NCBI GenBank assembly: GCA_040755055.1
Contig: JBFMBS010000012.1
Location: 1-64,000, forward strand
DNA: 64,000 bases
Reading direction: 5' to 3'
From: DYJK01 sp040755055
GTDB taxonomy: Bacteria > Bacteroidota > Ignavibacteria > Ignavibacteriales > Melioribacteraceae
The notes beneath the pieces were generated by a model. The model had not been told where the DNA came from. It worked only from the letters and a program-made list of their open reading frames with translations, and made no database searches. Positions within the stretch are counted from its first letter, which is position 1. The number at the start of each line of letters is the position of its first letter. Of the stretch, positions 44,032 through 53,701 are shown piece by piece. Both the position numbers and the translations under genes were made by a program.

Positions 44032-44412
44032 ATGACTCTAATAGATGTTCTTCTTATCATTTTAATTATCTCGGCTTCGGCTCTGTGTATTTATTCTATT
44101 ATTTTTATAAAGAGATTGTTGAAAGAAGTCGAAACCATTCGTTCTGATGTTCATAATTTTATAAATAAAGCAGATCCCGTTTTAGATAACCTTGCCGATG
44201 TTACTCAAAGAGCAAACAAGATAGTTTCTGAAGCAGAAAACTATTGGGATGAGATAGACAACTCTATCAAAAAATTAAAAGAAAAGGTATCGGACTTAAC
44301 TTCATTACGCATGTTCCGCGATGCAGATAATCCTACCTCTGATCTAATCAGAAATATCAAAGCATTAATTAAGGGTGCCTCAGCTTTTTGGCATGCATTC
44401 AAAAGGTATTAA
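44032..44412 (+). CDS. Membrane-anchored coiled-coil protein (DUF948-like)
   Basis: One N-terminal membrane helix (LIDVLLIILIISASALCIYSIIFI), then a coiled coil (LLKEVETIRSDVHNFINKADPVLDNLADVTQRANKI) resembling DUF948 proteins that often accompany YtxH genes. The C-terminus ends LIKGASAFWHAFKRY. It is in an operon with the YtxH gene; the pair probably acts at the membrane under stress. Confidence 0.7.
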   Translation: MTLIDVLLIILIISASALCIYSIIFIKRLLKEVETIRSDVHNFINKADPVLDNLADVTQRANKIVSEAENYWDEIDNSIKKLKEKVSDLTSLRMFRDADNPTSDLIRNIKALIKGASAFWHAFKRY

Positions 44413-44443
44413 ATCTTTTAGTTCAAACTAAGGAGAGATAGTC

Positions 44444-46540
44444 TTGAAAGAGTATAATCCAGATGCTATTCGAAATATAGCACTTATCGGTCACGGAGGA
44501 AGTGGTAAAACATCTATATCTGAATTGTTGTTATTTACTGCCGGCGAAATTAATCGTATAGGAAAAATTGAAGAGGGAAATACTACTTCCGATTTTAATT
44601 CGAATGAAATCGAACGTCAAATTTCTATCGGTGCTTCACCACTTCATCTTGAGTGGAATAATACAAAAATAAATATTCTTGATACGCCAGGTTTCCCGGA
44701 TTTTATAGGCCAGGTTATATCAAGTTTGAAAGTTGCGGATCTTGCAGTATCTGTAATTAAAAGCGCAGAAGCTGTAGAGGTTGGTACCGAATTAACATGG
44801 GAGTATGTAAGAAAAAATCATTTACCGGCTGCTGTAATTATTAATAAAGTCGATAACGAACATTCCAAATTTTTTGATACTGTTCAATTAGCTAAAAACA
44901 GACTCAGTCCCGATATCACTGCTGTATCTTTCCCGGCAAAAGAAGGTCTCAACTTTACCTCGGTTGTTGATCTTGCCAAAATGAAATTGATAACATACGG
45001 TGATGCCGGTTCGAAAAAAATAACCGAAGCAGATATCCCGGACGAATTGAAAGCACAAGCAGACAAACTTAGAGAAGAATTGATTGAGAAGGTTGCAGAA
45101 TCCGATGAAGAATTGATGAATAAATTTTTTGAAGAAGGAACTTTGAGTGAAGAAGAGTTAGTTTCCGGATTAAAAAAAGCAATATTAAAAGGCGGTTTGA
45201 TCCCGGCATTTGCGTATTCTGCTGACAAAGGTGTTGGCTCAAATACATTTTTAGATTTTGCTGTTAATTATTTCCCGGCTCCAAACGAGCGTACTTCAGT
45301 TGAAGCGGTGATGAAGGATAGCGGTAATAAAGTTGAAATCAAATGTGATCCAAACGGAGAACCGGCTCTTTTCATTTTCAAATCATTATCAGAGCAGCAT
45401 GTTGGCGAACTATCTATCTTTAAAGTCTATTCCGGCACTTTCACACCGGGCATGGACCTTGTTAATACCCATAAAGAAAAGATTGAAAGAATGGGACAAA
45501 TATTTGTCCTAAACGGAAGGAATAGAAAAGAGGTTGCAAAGATTTCTGCCGGAGATATTGGTGCAGTTGTAAAATTGAAAGACAGTCATACCGGCGATAC
45601 ATTGTGTTCAAAGAATTTCACTGTTGTCATCCCGGGAATTGAATATCCCGAACCGGTAATTAGATTTGCAGTTAAGCCGAAAGCCAAAGGCGACGAAGAT
45701 AAAATTTCTGCCGCATTGCACACTGCTCATGAAGAAGAACCGTCTCTTATATCGAAGTATGATCCTGAAATTGCTCAAACGATCGTTTCCGGGCAAGGTG
45801 AATTGCAGCTAAACTTAGCAATCAAACTATTGAAGGATAGATACGGTGTTGAAGTAGATTTGATTGAACCGAGAATTCCATATAGAGAAACAATCCGCGG
45901 TAAATGTGAAGACTCGGAATACAAGCATAAGAAACAATCCGGCGGACGCGGTCAATACGGACACGTACATTTGAAAATAGAACCATTACCGCGCGGTACC
46001 GGTTACGAATTTGTTGATGCTATTGTAGGAGGTGTTGTACCGGGTCGATTTGTACCGGCTGTTGAAAAAGGTTTAAAAGATATTTTGGCTAAAGGAATTT
46101 TGACCGGAAGTAAAGTTGTTGATGTTAAAGTTACTTTGTTCGATGGAACTTACCACTCGGTAGATTCTGATGAAGTTTCATTTAAGATTGCCGGATCGCA
46201 AGCATTCAAAAAAGGATTTCTTGAAGCTAAACCGGTAATTCTTGAACCTATCTATGATATCACCGTTAAGATTCCGGAAGAGTATATGGGCGATGTTATG
46301 GGTGATATTTCATCACGCCGTGGAAAAATTCAAGGTATGGATTCCGAAAGTCCTTTCCAGATTATCAAAGCTAAAGTCCCCCTTGCCGAACTTCACAAAT
46401 ATTCTACACAGTTGAGAAGCTTAACATCGGGACGCGGAATGTTCGCGATGGCATTCTCACATTACGAAGAAGTTCCTAAAGAAGTAGAATCAAAGATTAT
46501 TGAAGAATACCAGAAACACAAAGAAGAAGAAACGGAATAA
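44444..46540 (+). CDS. Elongation factor G-like translational GTPase (EF-G paralogue)
   Basis: A 698-residue protein with all EF-G domains. The P-loop is GHGGSGKTS (the classical factor has GHVDAGKT), then switch-region IEEGNTTSDFNSNEIERQISI and ILDTPGFPDF, NKVD, domain II, domain IV starting RETIRGK and KKQSGGRGQYGHV, and SRRGKIQGM in domain V. These changes mark the EF-G-like/FusA2 group rather than the primary factor; it may act in recycling or in special conditions. The start is TTG behind AAGGAGAG. A strong terminator follows. Confidence 0.87.
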   Translation: MKEYNPDAIRNIALIGHGGSGKTSISELLLFTAGEINRIGKIEEGNTTSDFNSNEIERQISIGASPLHLEWNNTKINILDTPGFPDFIGQVISSLKVADLAVSVIKSAEAVEVGTELTWEYVRKNHLPAAVIINKVDNEHSKFFDTVQLAKNRLSPDITAVSFPAKEGLNFTSVVDLAKMKLITYGDAGSKKITEADIPDELKAQADKLREELIEKVAESDEELMNKFFEEGTLSEEELVSGLKKAILKGGLIPAFAYSADKGVGSNTFLDFAVNYFPAPNERTSVEAVMKDSGNKVEIKCDPNGEPALFIFKSLSEQHVGELSIFKVYSGTFTPGMDLVNTHKEKIERMGQIFVLNGRNRKEVAKISAGDIGAVVKLKDSHTGDTLCSKNFTVVIPGIEYPEPVIRFAVKPKAKGDEDKISAALHTAHEEEPSLISKYDPEIAQTIVSGQGELQLNLAIKLLKDRYGVEVDLIEPRIPYRETIRGKCEDSEYKHKKQSGGRGQYGHVHLKIEPLPRGTGYEFVDAIVGGVVPGRFVPAVEKGLKDILAKGILTGSKVVDVKVTLFDGTYHSVDSDEVSFKIAGSQAFKKGFLEAKPVILEPIYDITVKIPEEYMGDVMGDISSRRGKIQGMDSESPFQIIKAKVPLAELHKYSTQLRSLTSGRGMFAMAFSHYEEVPKEVESKIIEEYQKHKEEETE

Positions 46541-46562
46541 ATAATATCTAATTGTTAAATTA

Positions 46563-46589
46563 GGCGGAAGAAAATCTTCCGCCTTTTTT
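46563..46589 (+). terminator. Intrinsic terminator after the EF-G paralogue
   Basis: GGCGGAAGA-AAA-TCTTCCGCC, a 9-bp perfect stem with a 3-base loop, followed by six T. It separates the EF-G paralogue from the HIT gene. Confidence 0.9.
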
Positions 46590-46603
46590 ATTTGGGAAAA
46601 TAA

Positions 46604-47107
46604 ATGGATAAACTTTGGTCACCATGGCGCTCTAATTATATCGAATCGTTCAAAAATGAAAAAGATCCGGGTAAATGTATTTTTTGTGATGCGCTAAATG
46701 AAAATCTTAATGATGAAAATTCCTTAAAAGTTTTTGACGGCAAATCATGTTTCGTGATGATGAACCTTTATCCGTACAATAGCGGACATATCATGATTAT
46801 TCCCAAAAAACATGTATCAGGTATAAATTTACTTGATAATGATGAACTTCACGAAATCATGGAAACTACCCAGCTTGCGATAAAGGTCTTAGATAGAACA
46901 ATCAAACCGCATGGTTATAACTTTGGCGCAAACTTAGGTAAAGCAGCCGGCGCCGGTATCGATGATCATATTCACTTTCATATCGTACCTCGCTGGAACG
47001 GTGATACTAACTTTATGACAACTCTTGGTGATGTTAAAGTGATTTCACAAGATCTGCTTCAAACTAAAAAACAATTAATTGAAGCTTTCAAACAAATTAT
47101 AGGGTAA
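46604..47107 (+). CDS. HIT family hydrolase
   Basis: Nucleotide-binding hydrolase or transferase of the histidine triad group, 167 residues. The triad is present as DHIHFHIVPRW near residue 127, with FVMMNLYPYNSGHIMIIPKKHV upstream. CIFCDALNE and the first triad region provide a possible zinc site. It resembles the Ap4A-phosphorylase-like HIT proteins; the actual nucleotide is unknown. The glycerate kinase gene follows after 11 bases. Confidence 0.87.
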   Translation: MDKLWSPWRSNYIESFKNEKDPGKCIFCDALNENLNDENSLKVFDGKSCFVMMNLYPYNSGHIMIIPKKHVSGINLLDNDELHEIMETTQLAIKVLDRTIKPHGYNFGANLGKAAGAGIDDHIHFHIVPRWNGDTNFMTTLGDVKVISQDLLQTKKQLIEAFKQIIG

Positions 47108-47118
47108 GCAAAAAATTT

Positions 47119-48294
47119 ATGGCTGAAAAATTAAATATCCTGGTTGCACCAAATAGTTTTAAAGAGTGTGCCGATTCAACCGAAATAGCTGCTTTAATGA
47201 AAGCTTCGTTTAATCGTTACCTTGCAGATTCATTTAAGCAAGCGGCAAAGTTTGTATATCAGCCGATATCCGATGGCGGTGATGGATTTTTTGAAGTTTG
47301 TAAAAATCATTTCGGGCTTGAGACTCTCCATTTTGAAGTATCTCGTGCATTTGACAGCGGCAAATTCTTTTGCCCGGTTGGTTATTCAGCCGAGACTAAA
47401 ACTATCTACATTGAATCAGCTGAAGTATTAGGATTGAAAACGATCCCGGTAGAAAAAAGGAGACCACTTACATTATCTTCAAAGGGAATGGGTGATTTGC
47501 TTACCCAATTGCTGGATAGTGTGTATACCGGTTTTATGGATATTGAAAAAGTGATTATTGGCGTAGGTGGAACCGGAACGAGTGATCTTGGTATGGGGAT
47601 GATGGAAGTCTTTGGACTAGAATTTTATGATACTGCCGATAACAAATTAGCAGTCCTCCCAAAGAATTTTCATTTAGTGGAAAAAATTGCCGTACCGGAA
47701 TTAACATTCCCGTTTAAAGTTGAATTGATTTGTGATGTTGAAAATAAACTGCTTGGTGAAAACGGTGCAACTAAAATGTTCAGCAAGCAAAAAGGTGCTA
47801 CGGATGATGATGTTGAATTTCTGGAATCTGCTTTTGAAAATGTATTGAAACAATTGGAACTTGACGAAGCTGCAATATCATCACTTAATGGTGCCGGCGG
47901 AGGTATAGCTGCTGCTATGAAAATATTTTTTAATTCCGATATTCGTTTTTCCTCCAATTTCATAAAAGATGATTTCGGGATTGATTCGACAAAACAGAAG
48001 TATGATTTAGTTATTACCGGTGAAGGGAAATTTGATTTGCAAAGTTTACTCAATAAAGGCGCATTGATTATCACAAATGATTATTTGAATGCCGATACAC
48101 CGGTTTATTTTGTTTGCGGTATATCCGAAGGAGATTTCCCTGAAAATGATAATCTGCATGTGATCGAATTGTCGGAATATTTCGATTCAATAGAAGACTC
48201 GATCAGTAATATTGATAAGGGGATTGACATCGCTTGTAAAAAAATCACAAAGAATATTATTCAGTTAATCGCTAAGAAAGAACCTAAAAATTAA
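47119..48294 (+). CDS. Glycerate kinase (GarK/GlxK type)
   Basis: Phosphorylates D-glycerate, feeding it into lower glycolysis. Signatures over 391 residues: LVAPNSFKECADSTEIAALM, QPISDGGDGFFEV, GLKTIPVEKRRPLTLSSKGMGDLL, VIIGVGGTGTSDLGMGMM, GAGGGIAAAM and VITGEGKFDLQSL. No neighbouring glyoxylate or glucarate genes specify the pathway. It lies in a run of plus-strand genes from HIT to ThyX. Confidence 0.88.
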   Translation: MAEKLNILVAPNSFKECADSTEIAALMKASFNRYLADSFKQAAKFVYQPISDGGDGFFEVCKNHFGLETLHFEVSRAFDSGKFFCPVGYSAETKTIYIESAEVLGLKTIPVEKRRPLTLSSKGMGDLLTQLLDSVYTGFMDIEKVIIGVGGTGTSDLGMGMMEVFGLEFYDTADNKLAVLPKNFHLVEKIAVPELTFPFKVELICDVENKLLGENGATKMFSKQKGATDDDVEFLESAFENVLKQLELDEAAISSLNGAGGGIAAAMKIFFNSDIRFSSNFIKDDFGIDSTKQKYDLVITGEGKFDLQSLLNKGALIITNDYLNADTPVYFVCGISEGDFPENDNLHVIELSEYFDSIEDSISNIDKGIDIACKKITKNIIQLIAKKEPKN

Positions 48295-48312
48295 ATTAAT
48301 TGTGGAAAGTTA

Positions 48313-49230
48313 ATGGAGAACCAGGAAATTTTAGATAAAATAGTCGTACCGGAACTCGATGCCGTCCTTGGCAAAAAATTTAAAATTCTCGATGATGGTT
48401 TTGTCCGTGTAGTGGATTACATGGGCGGTGATGAATCGATAGTGCAAGCTGCACGTGTTTCGTACGGCAAGGGAACAAAGAAAGTTTCGGAGGACCGCGG
48501 ATTAATAAGGTACCTACTAAGAAATCACCACACTACGCCATTTGAGATGTGCGAAATTAAATTACATGTACGCGTTCCGATGGATGCTTGGCGGCAATGG
48601 ATAAGGCACCGTACTGCAAATGTTAACGAATATTCTACAAGATATTCTATTGCAATCGATGCTTCGCAAAAGACGGGTGTTGATGAATGGAGAATACAAG
48701 CAAAAGATAACAAACAAGGGAGTGAGGGATTCTTCGGTAACGAAGAAGGTAGTAAATTATCGCTAAGAGAAGCCGAACTACAGAATTTTGCAAGGGAAAT
48801 TTACCAGGAGCGTTTAACTATGGGTGTTGCCCGTGAACAAGCACGGAAAGATTTACCTCTTTCAACTTATACCGAAGCATACTGGAAGATTGATCTTCAC
48901 AACCTTCTCCATTTTCTTGTATTGCGAATGGATCAGCATGCACAATTTGAAATAAGAAGTTATGCTAATGTTATCGGTAACGAAATCGTTAATCGCTGGT
49001 GCCCGATTGCATGGGAAGCATTCAAAGATTATATAATGAACTCAAAAAGTTTTTCTGGTCTTGAGTTGCAACTCTTAAAGTTAATTATCAAAGGGAGTAA
49101 AGACGAAGTTGTAAAAACAGCTGAATCATTCGGGTGGTTAAAAAGAACTGAAAAAGGACTCTCCCGTAATCGGGAAAGAATAGAATTTGAGGATAAACTT
49201 GAATTTCTTGGGCTTGATATCCCCTGGTAA
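48313..49230 (+). CDS. thyX: Flavin-dependent thymidylate synthase
   Basis: Makes dTMP from dUMP with FAD and methylene-tetrahydrofolate. The ThyX motif RHR-x7-S is present as RHRTANVNEYS (Arg98 to Ser108). Conserved VRVVDYMGGDESIVQAARVSY, HTTPFEMCEIKLHVRVPM, MGVAREQARKDLPLSTYTEAYWKIDLHNLLHFL and QFEIRSYA complete the core. At 305 residues it has a longer C-terminus than compact ThyX proteins. A DHFR gene follows about 400 bp downstream. Confidence 0.95.
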   Translation: MENQEILDKIVVPELDAVLGKKFKILDDGFVRVVDYMGGDESIVQAARVSYGKGTKKVSEDRGLIRYLLRNHHTTPFEMCEIKLHVRVPMDAWRQWIRHRTANVNEYSTRYSIAIDASQKTGVDEWRIQAKDNKQGSEGFFGNEEGSKLSLREAELQNFAREIYQERLTMGVAREQARKDLPLSTYTEAYWKIDLHNLLHFLVLRMDQHAQFEIRSYANVIGNEIVNRWCPIAWEAFKDYIMNSKSFSGLELQLLKLIIKGSKDEVVKTAESFGWLKRTEKGLSRNRERIEFEDKLEFLGLDIPW

Positions 49231-49324
49231 TTTGCTGCATTATTATGTATGCATAAATAATAGCATTGAAATTTTGTTTAACCCTGAGAATATTATATTG
49301 TAATTTTTAATTCTCGGGGGAGAA

Positions 49325-49639
49325 ATGAAAATATTAATAGGTATTCTGACCTTTATCTTGTTATTTGTCGGATGTCGTGAAGATATTGTTGAATTTTCTG
49401 ATATCGATAAGACCGGTACTTTATATGTAAACTCGGATCCTGATGGTGCGGAAATATTTCTGAATGATATACGGGTTTACAAAATTACGCCTGATAGTTT
49501 GATGAACTTACAGCCGGGTAATTATAATATCAGGTTACGGCTGGCTGGTTACCCGGATGAATCAACCAACATCGCTGTTATTTCCGGGCAAAAAAGATTT
49601 GTTAATATTAATTTTGGCAAAACACAAACTAGCAATTGA
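49325..49639 (+). CDS. PEGA-domain lipoprotein
   Basis: Small lipoprotein with lipobox VGC (Cys17) and one PEGA domain: GTLYVNSDPDGAEIFLNDI, DSLMNLQPGNYNIRLRLAGYPDESTNI. It belongs to the same domain type as the larger protein at 4619-6079. Its stop overlaps the TTG start of the DHFR gene, so the two are translationally linked although functionally unrelated. Role unknown. Confidence 0.8.
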   Translation: MKILIGILTFILLFVGCREDIVEFSDIDKTGTLYVNSDPDGAEIFLNDIRVYKITPDSLMNLQPGNYNIRLRLAGYPDESTNIAVISGQKRFVNINFGKTQTSN

Positions 49640-50115
49640 AAAAAATTATTATAGCTGCCGTTTCAAAAAACAATATCATCGGTAAAGAAGGTAAACTGCC
49701 CTGGCATAATAAAGAAGAATTAGATCATTTCAAGAGTACTACAAGCGGTTTCCCGGTTTTGATGGGAAGAAAAACGTGGGATGCACTTGGTAAACCCCTC
49801 TCTAATAGACTTAATTTAATAATCAGCAAAAGCTTAAAGTTTGCCGACTCTGGTTCGAATGTAATTGTTTTTAGGTCAATAAATGATGCAATTGACCATT
49901 GTCTTTTGAAGCATTTTGAGAAATTATTTATAATTGGAGGCAGTGAAATCTTTAAACAAACAATTAATATTGCTGATGAAATTATTTTATCAAAAATGAA
50001 CTTTGAAGCAGAGGGTGATAAATATTTTGTAAATTTGGACCCGGATGATTGGTTAATTCATTCAAATGAAAAATTTAAGGATTTTGAAGTAATTCATTAT
50101 TTAAGAAAGAGTTAA
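49636..50115 (+). CDS. folA: Dihydrofolate reductase
   Basis: Reduces dihydrofolate with NADPH. Signatures: IAAVSKNNIIGKEGKLPWHNKEELDHFKSTT (active-site region), PVLMGRKTWDALGKPLSNRLNLIISK and LFIIGGSEIFKQTINIADEI. It is 159 residues with a TTG start overlapping the PEGA gene stop. With ThyX in the same run, folate recycling by DHFR is less essential for dTMP synthesis, yet the gene is intact. Confidence 0.93.
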   Translation: MKKIIIAAVSKNNIIGKEGKLPWHNKEELDHFKSTTSGFPVLMGRKTWDALGKPLSNRLNLIISKSLKFADSGSNVIVFRSINDAIDHCLLKHFEKLFIIGGSEIFKQTINIADEIILSKMNFEAEGDKYFVNLDPDDWLIHSNEKFKDFEVIHYLRKS

Positions 50116-50116
50116 A

Positions 50117-51967
50117 GTGCCTAATAGAATAAAAATACTACCCGAAAATCTTGCCAATAAAATTGCCGCCGGTGAAGTTGTTAACCGTCCCGAATCTGTT
50201 ATTAAGGAATTGATCGAAAACTCGATTGATGCCGGAGCAAAAAATATTGAAGTCGTAATTAAAAACGCCGGTAAGACGTTAATGCAAGTAATTGACGATG
50301 GCGACGGAATGTCCGAGGATGATGCTCTATTGTGCATACAACGTCACGCAACAAGTAAGATTAACTCGGTCGAAGATTTAGAAGCGATACACACACTTGG
50401 TTTTCGTGGAGAAGCACTTGCATCAATCGCTTCCGTCAGCTTATTTGAACTCAAAACAAAACGTGCAAGTGATGATTTAGGTACTTCGATACGGATTGAT
50501 GAAAATTCCCAGATATTTAAAGAAAAAGGTGCTTATCCCAAAGGAGCTTCAGTTTCGGTAAAAAATCTATTTTACAATGTACCGGCGAGGAGAAATTTTC
50601 TTAAATCTAATGCTACAGAATTGAAGCATATATTAGAGACCTTTAAAAGATTGTCTTTGAGCCATCCTGAAATTAATTTCAAATTGTTTAACGATGACGA
50701 AATAATATTTGATTTCCCGGTCAGCAGTATCGAAGATAGAATTAAAGAAGTCTTTACCGAAGATATTTTAACAGCTCTTCTTGAAGTAAAAGAAATTACA
50801 GATTACATCAGCTTAACCGGCTTCATAACAAAACCGGCTTATTTAAGAAAAAGTAAAGGTGAACAATATTTGTTTTTGAATAGAAGATATGTATCAAGTA
50901 GAGTAATAAGCCACGCTGTGTTCACGGCATTCGAAAATATACTTGAGAAAGGGGATTATCCGTTTTACGTCTTATTCATGTCTATCGATCCCAAGAAAGT
51001 TGATGTTAATGTTCATCCCTCCAAACTTGAAATTAAATTTGAAGATGAAAAAGAGGTTTATACTTTTGTTAATGCGGTAATCAAAAAGACACTTGGTAGT
51101 TATGATCTTGTTCCATCTTTATCTGTTGAGGGAAATGACGATAAAGAGAAATTGCGTTATCAGGATAATAAATTTGTAGGAAGAGATGATTTTAGCGATA
51201 GACCCTTGATATCATCTGCCGGTACCGGTGATGGTAAACGATCTTCGATATATACTGAAGACGAGATTGAAAATATCTTTGAAAATTTGAATAAAGAAAT
51301 TAATGTGTCGAAAAGTGAAAATTTAAGCGAGCATCCGTTTGATGATAAACCGCAAAAGGAGGTTTATCACAAGGCAGACAATTTATCAACACAAGCCGAA
51401 ACGCCGTTTATTGTACTGCTTCATAACAAGTATATCCTTTCGCAGATTAAAAGCGGATTGATGATTATTGATGCCCATATTGCTCACGAGCGAATCCTTT
51501 ATGAAAAAGCTTTGCAATCATTCGATGCAAATATTCCATTCTCACAGCATTTATTATTTCCGCAAACAATTAAGCTTGACCCGGCAGATTACCAGCTTGC
51601 CAAAGATCTTGAACCATATCTAACTAATCTCGGTTTTGCGGTTAAGTTCAAAACTAAAAACTCAATCGAGATTGTTGGAATTCCATCTGATCTTAAAACC
51701 GAACACGAAGTAGAAACACTTCTTGACATTTTACATGAATACAGAAAGAATGAACAAGAAAAACAACTTGAAAAGAGGGACAACCTGGCAAAATCCTATT
51801 CTTGTAAAGCAGCGATTAAAGCCGGTGACCGGTTAAACGAAAAAGAGATGAGAATTCTCGTCGATAAGCTTTTTGCTACTTCTATGCCGTATGTTTGTCC
51901 GCACGGAAGACCGATTGTAATAAAGATTCCAATAGAAGAATTGGATAAACGATTTGGACGGACATAA
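50117..51967 (+). CDS. mutL: DNA mismatch repair protein MutL (endonuclease type)
   Basis: N-terminal GHKL ATPase (IAAGEVVNRPESVIKELIENSIDAGA, IDDGDGM, TLGFRGEALASI) with transducer domain to about residue 330, a charged linker, and a C-terminal dimerisation domain. That domain keeps the endonuclease motif in the form DAHIAHERILYE (normally DQHA-x2-E-x4-E, here Gln to Ala), with SCKAAIKAG and CPHGRP metal-site motifs, so it should nick DNA itself. The start is GTG one base after the folA stop. Confidence 0.94.
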   Translation: MPNRIKILPENLANKIAAGEVVNRPESVIKELIENSIDAGAKNIEVVIKNAGKTLMQVIDDGDGMSEDDALLCIQRHATSKINSVEDLEAIHTLGFRGEALASIASVSLFELKTKRASDDLGTSIRIDENSQIFKEKGAYPKGASVSVKNLFYNVPARRNFLKSNATELKHILETFKRLSLSHPEINFKLFNDDEIIFDFPVSSIEDRIKEVFTEDILTALLEVKEITDYISLTGFITKPAYLRKSKGEQYLFLNRRYVSSRVISHAVFTAFENILEKGDYPFYVLFMSIDPKKVDVNVHPSKLEIKFEDEKEVYTFVNAVIKKTLGSYDLVPSLSVEGNDDKEKLRYQDNKFVGRDDFSDRPLISSAGTGDGKRSSIYTEDEIENIFENLNKEINVSKSENLSEHPFDDKPQKEVYHKADNLSTQAETPFIVLLHNKYILSQIKSGLMIIDAHIAHERILYEKALQSFDANIPFSQHLLFPQTIKLDPADYQLAKDLEPYLTNLGFAVKFKTKNSIEIVGIPSDLKTEHEVETLLDILHEYRKNEQEKQLEKRDNLAKSYSCKAAIKAGDRLNEKEMRILVDKLFATSMPYVCPHGRPIVIKIPIEELDKRFGRT

Positions 51968-52045
51968 TTAAGCTTGTCTATCTCATATAACCTTTGTAAT
52001 TTTTACTGAACACAATCAACTTTAATATTCAGGAAGGGCACAAAA

Positions 52046-53701
52046 ATGACTTCTTTAGAATATAAAAAAGCTAAAGAATCCTACGAAAATAAATTAGAAG
52101 CTGCTCAAGAGCTTAACATCAAGTTTACAACGGTTTCCGGCCAATCGATAAAAAATATTTACGATCCGGACGATATTAGTAAAACCGATTACTTGAACGA
52201 TTTGAATTTCCCGGGTGAATATCCGTTTACAAGAGGGATTCATGTTAATGGATACAGAGGAAAAATCTGGACGATGCGGCAGTTTGCCGGGTTCGGTACA
52301 CCCGAAGATACAAATGAGAGATTCAAATACCTCCTTGAGCATGGACAGACCGGGCTTTCTGTAGCTTTCGATCTACCTACACTTATGGGATGGGATGCTG
52401 ATGATCAAATGAGTGAGGGTGAAGTTGGTATCTGCGGAGTAGCTGTTTCATCTCTTCAAGATATGGAAATATTGTTTGAAGGTATTCCTCTTGATAAAGT
52501 TTCTACATCAATGACAATAAATTCTCCGGCAGCGATGATCTTCGCATTTTATCTTGCAGTTGCAAAAAAGCAAGGTGTTGCATTTGATAAATTAAGAGGT
52601 ACACTCCAGAACGATATACTTAAAGAATATATTGCTCAAAAAGAATTTATCTTTCCACCACGTCCATCGATGCGAATAATTACCGACATGATTGAATATT
52701 GTGCTAATGAGGTACCGCAATGGAACCCGATTTCGATAAGCGGCTACCATATTAGAGAAGCCGGTGCAACTGCTGTGCAAGAATTGGCTTATACACTTGC
52801 AGATGGATTTGCATATATCGAAGCTTGTTTGGAACGCGGAATGGATATCGATTCATTTGCGCCACGTCTCTCGTTCTTCTTTAATTCGCATCTCGATTTT
52901 TTTGAGGAGATCGCTAAATACAGAGCAGCGAGAAGAATTTATGCCCGTAGAATGAAAGAAAAATATGGTGCAAAAAATCCGCGCTCATTATGGTTGAGAT
53001 TTCATACACAAACTGCCGGGTGCACTTTAACAGCCCAGCAGCCGGAAAATAATATTGTTCGTACTGCTTACCAGGCACTTGCTGCCGTTTTGGGCGGTAC
53101 ACAATCCTTACATACAAACTCGATGGACGAAACACTTGCATTGCCAAGTGAAAAAGCCGTAAAGGTTGCACTCAGAACCCAGCAATTATTGGCTTACGAA
53201 ACCGGTGTGATTAATACTGTTGATCCTCTTGGCGGAAGTTATTTTATAGAATCCTTAACAAATAAGATGGAAGAAGAAACAAACAGAATCTTTGCCGAAA
53301 TAGATTCGCTTGGTGGAGTGATAAATTCAATTGAAGCCGGTTATTTCCAGAAAGAAATTGCTAACTCCGCTTATAAATACCAGCTTGAGCTAGAAAAGAA
53401 AGAAAAAATTATCGTTGGTGTTAATGAGTTCGTTGAAAACGAAGAAAAGATTGAAATACCAATTTTGCAAATCTCCCCGGAAGTTGAAAAACACCAAAAG
53501 GAAAGATTAGCCGAAATCAAACAATCAAGGAATCAGGAAGCGGTAAATAAATCTCTGAAGAAAATCTCCGATTCGGCTGTTAACGGAAATAATATTATGC
53601 CGGTTTTGGTTGAAGCTGCTGAAAATTATGTGACACTGGGCGAAATGGTCGGAGAACTAAAACAACATTTTGGCATTTATGATGAATCCGTTGTCTTCTA
53701 A
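52046..53701 (+). CDS. Methylmalonyl-CoA mutase large (catalytic) subunit
   Basis: Interconverts methylmalonyl-CoA and succinyl-CoA. The 551 residues form the TIM-barrel substrate domain (YPFTRGIHVNGYRGKIWTMRQFAGFGTPEDTN, GLSVAFDLPTLMGWDADD, STSMTINSPAAMI, ISISGYHIREAGATAVQEL, RTAYQALAAVLGGTQSLHTNSMDE, VDPLGGSYFIE) and end without the C-terminal cobalamin-binding domain. A separate small subunit with the DxHxxG motif must exist elsewhere. It could serve propionate metabolism. Confidence 0.92.
   Translation: MTSLEYKKAKESYENKLEAAQELNIKFTTVSGQSIKNIYDPDDISKTDYLNDLNFPGEYPFTRGIHVNGYRGKIWTMRQFAGFGTPEDTNERFKYLLEHGQTGLSVAFDLPTLMGWDADDQMSEGEVGICGVAVSSLQDMEILFEGIPLDKVSTSMTINSPAAMIFAFYLAVAKKQGVAFDKLRGTLQNDILKEYIAQKEFIFPPRPSMRIITDMIEYCANEVPQWNPISISGYHIREAGATAVQELAYTLADGFAYIEACLERGMDIDSFAPRLSFFFNSHLDFFEEIAKYRAARRIYARRMKEKYGAKNPRSLWLRFHTQTAGCTLTAQQPENNIVRTAYQALAAVLGGTQSLHTNSMDETLALPSEKAVKVALRTQQLLAYETGVINTVDPLGGSYFIESLTNKMEEETNRIFAEIDSLGGVINSIEAGYFQKEIANSAYKYQLELEKKEKIIVGVNEFVENEEKIEIPILQISPEVEKHQKERLAEIKQSRNQEAVNKSLKKISDSAVNGNNIMPVLVEAAENYVTLGEMVGELKQHFGIYDESVVF

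Noticed and set aside
49231..49324. Possible hairpin terminator after thyX
   Set aside because: The TGCT...AGCA inverted sequence is interrupted and A/T-rich with no clear T-tract; not strong enough to list.
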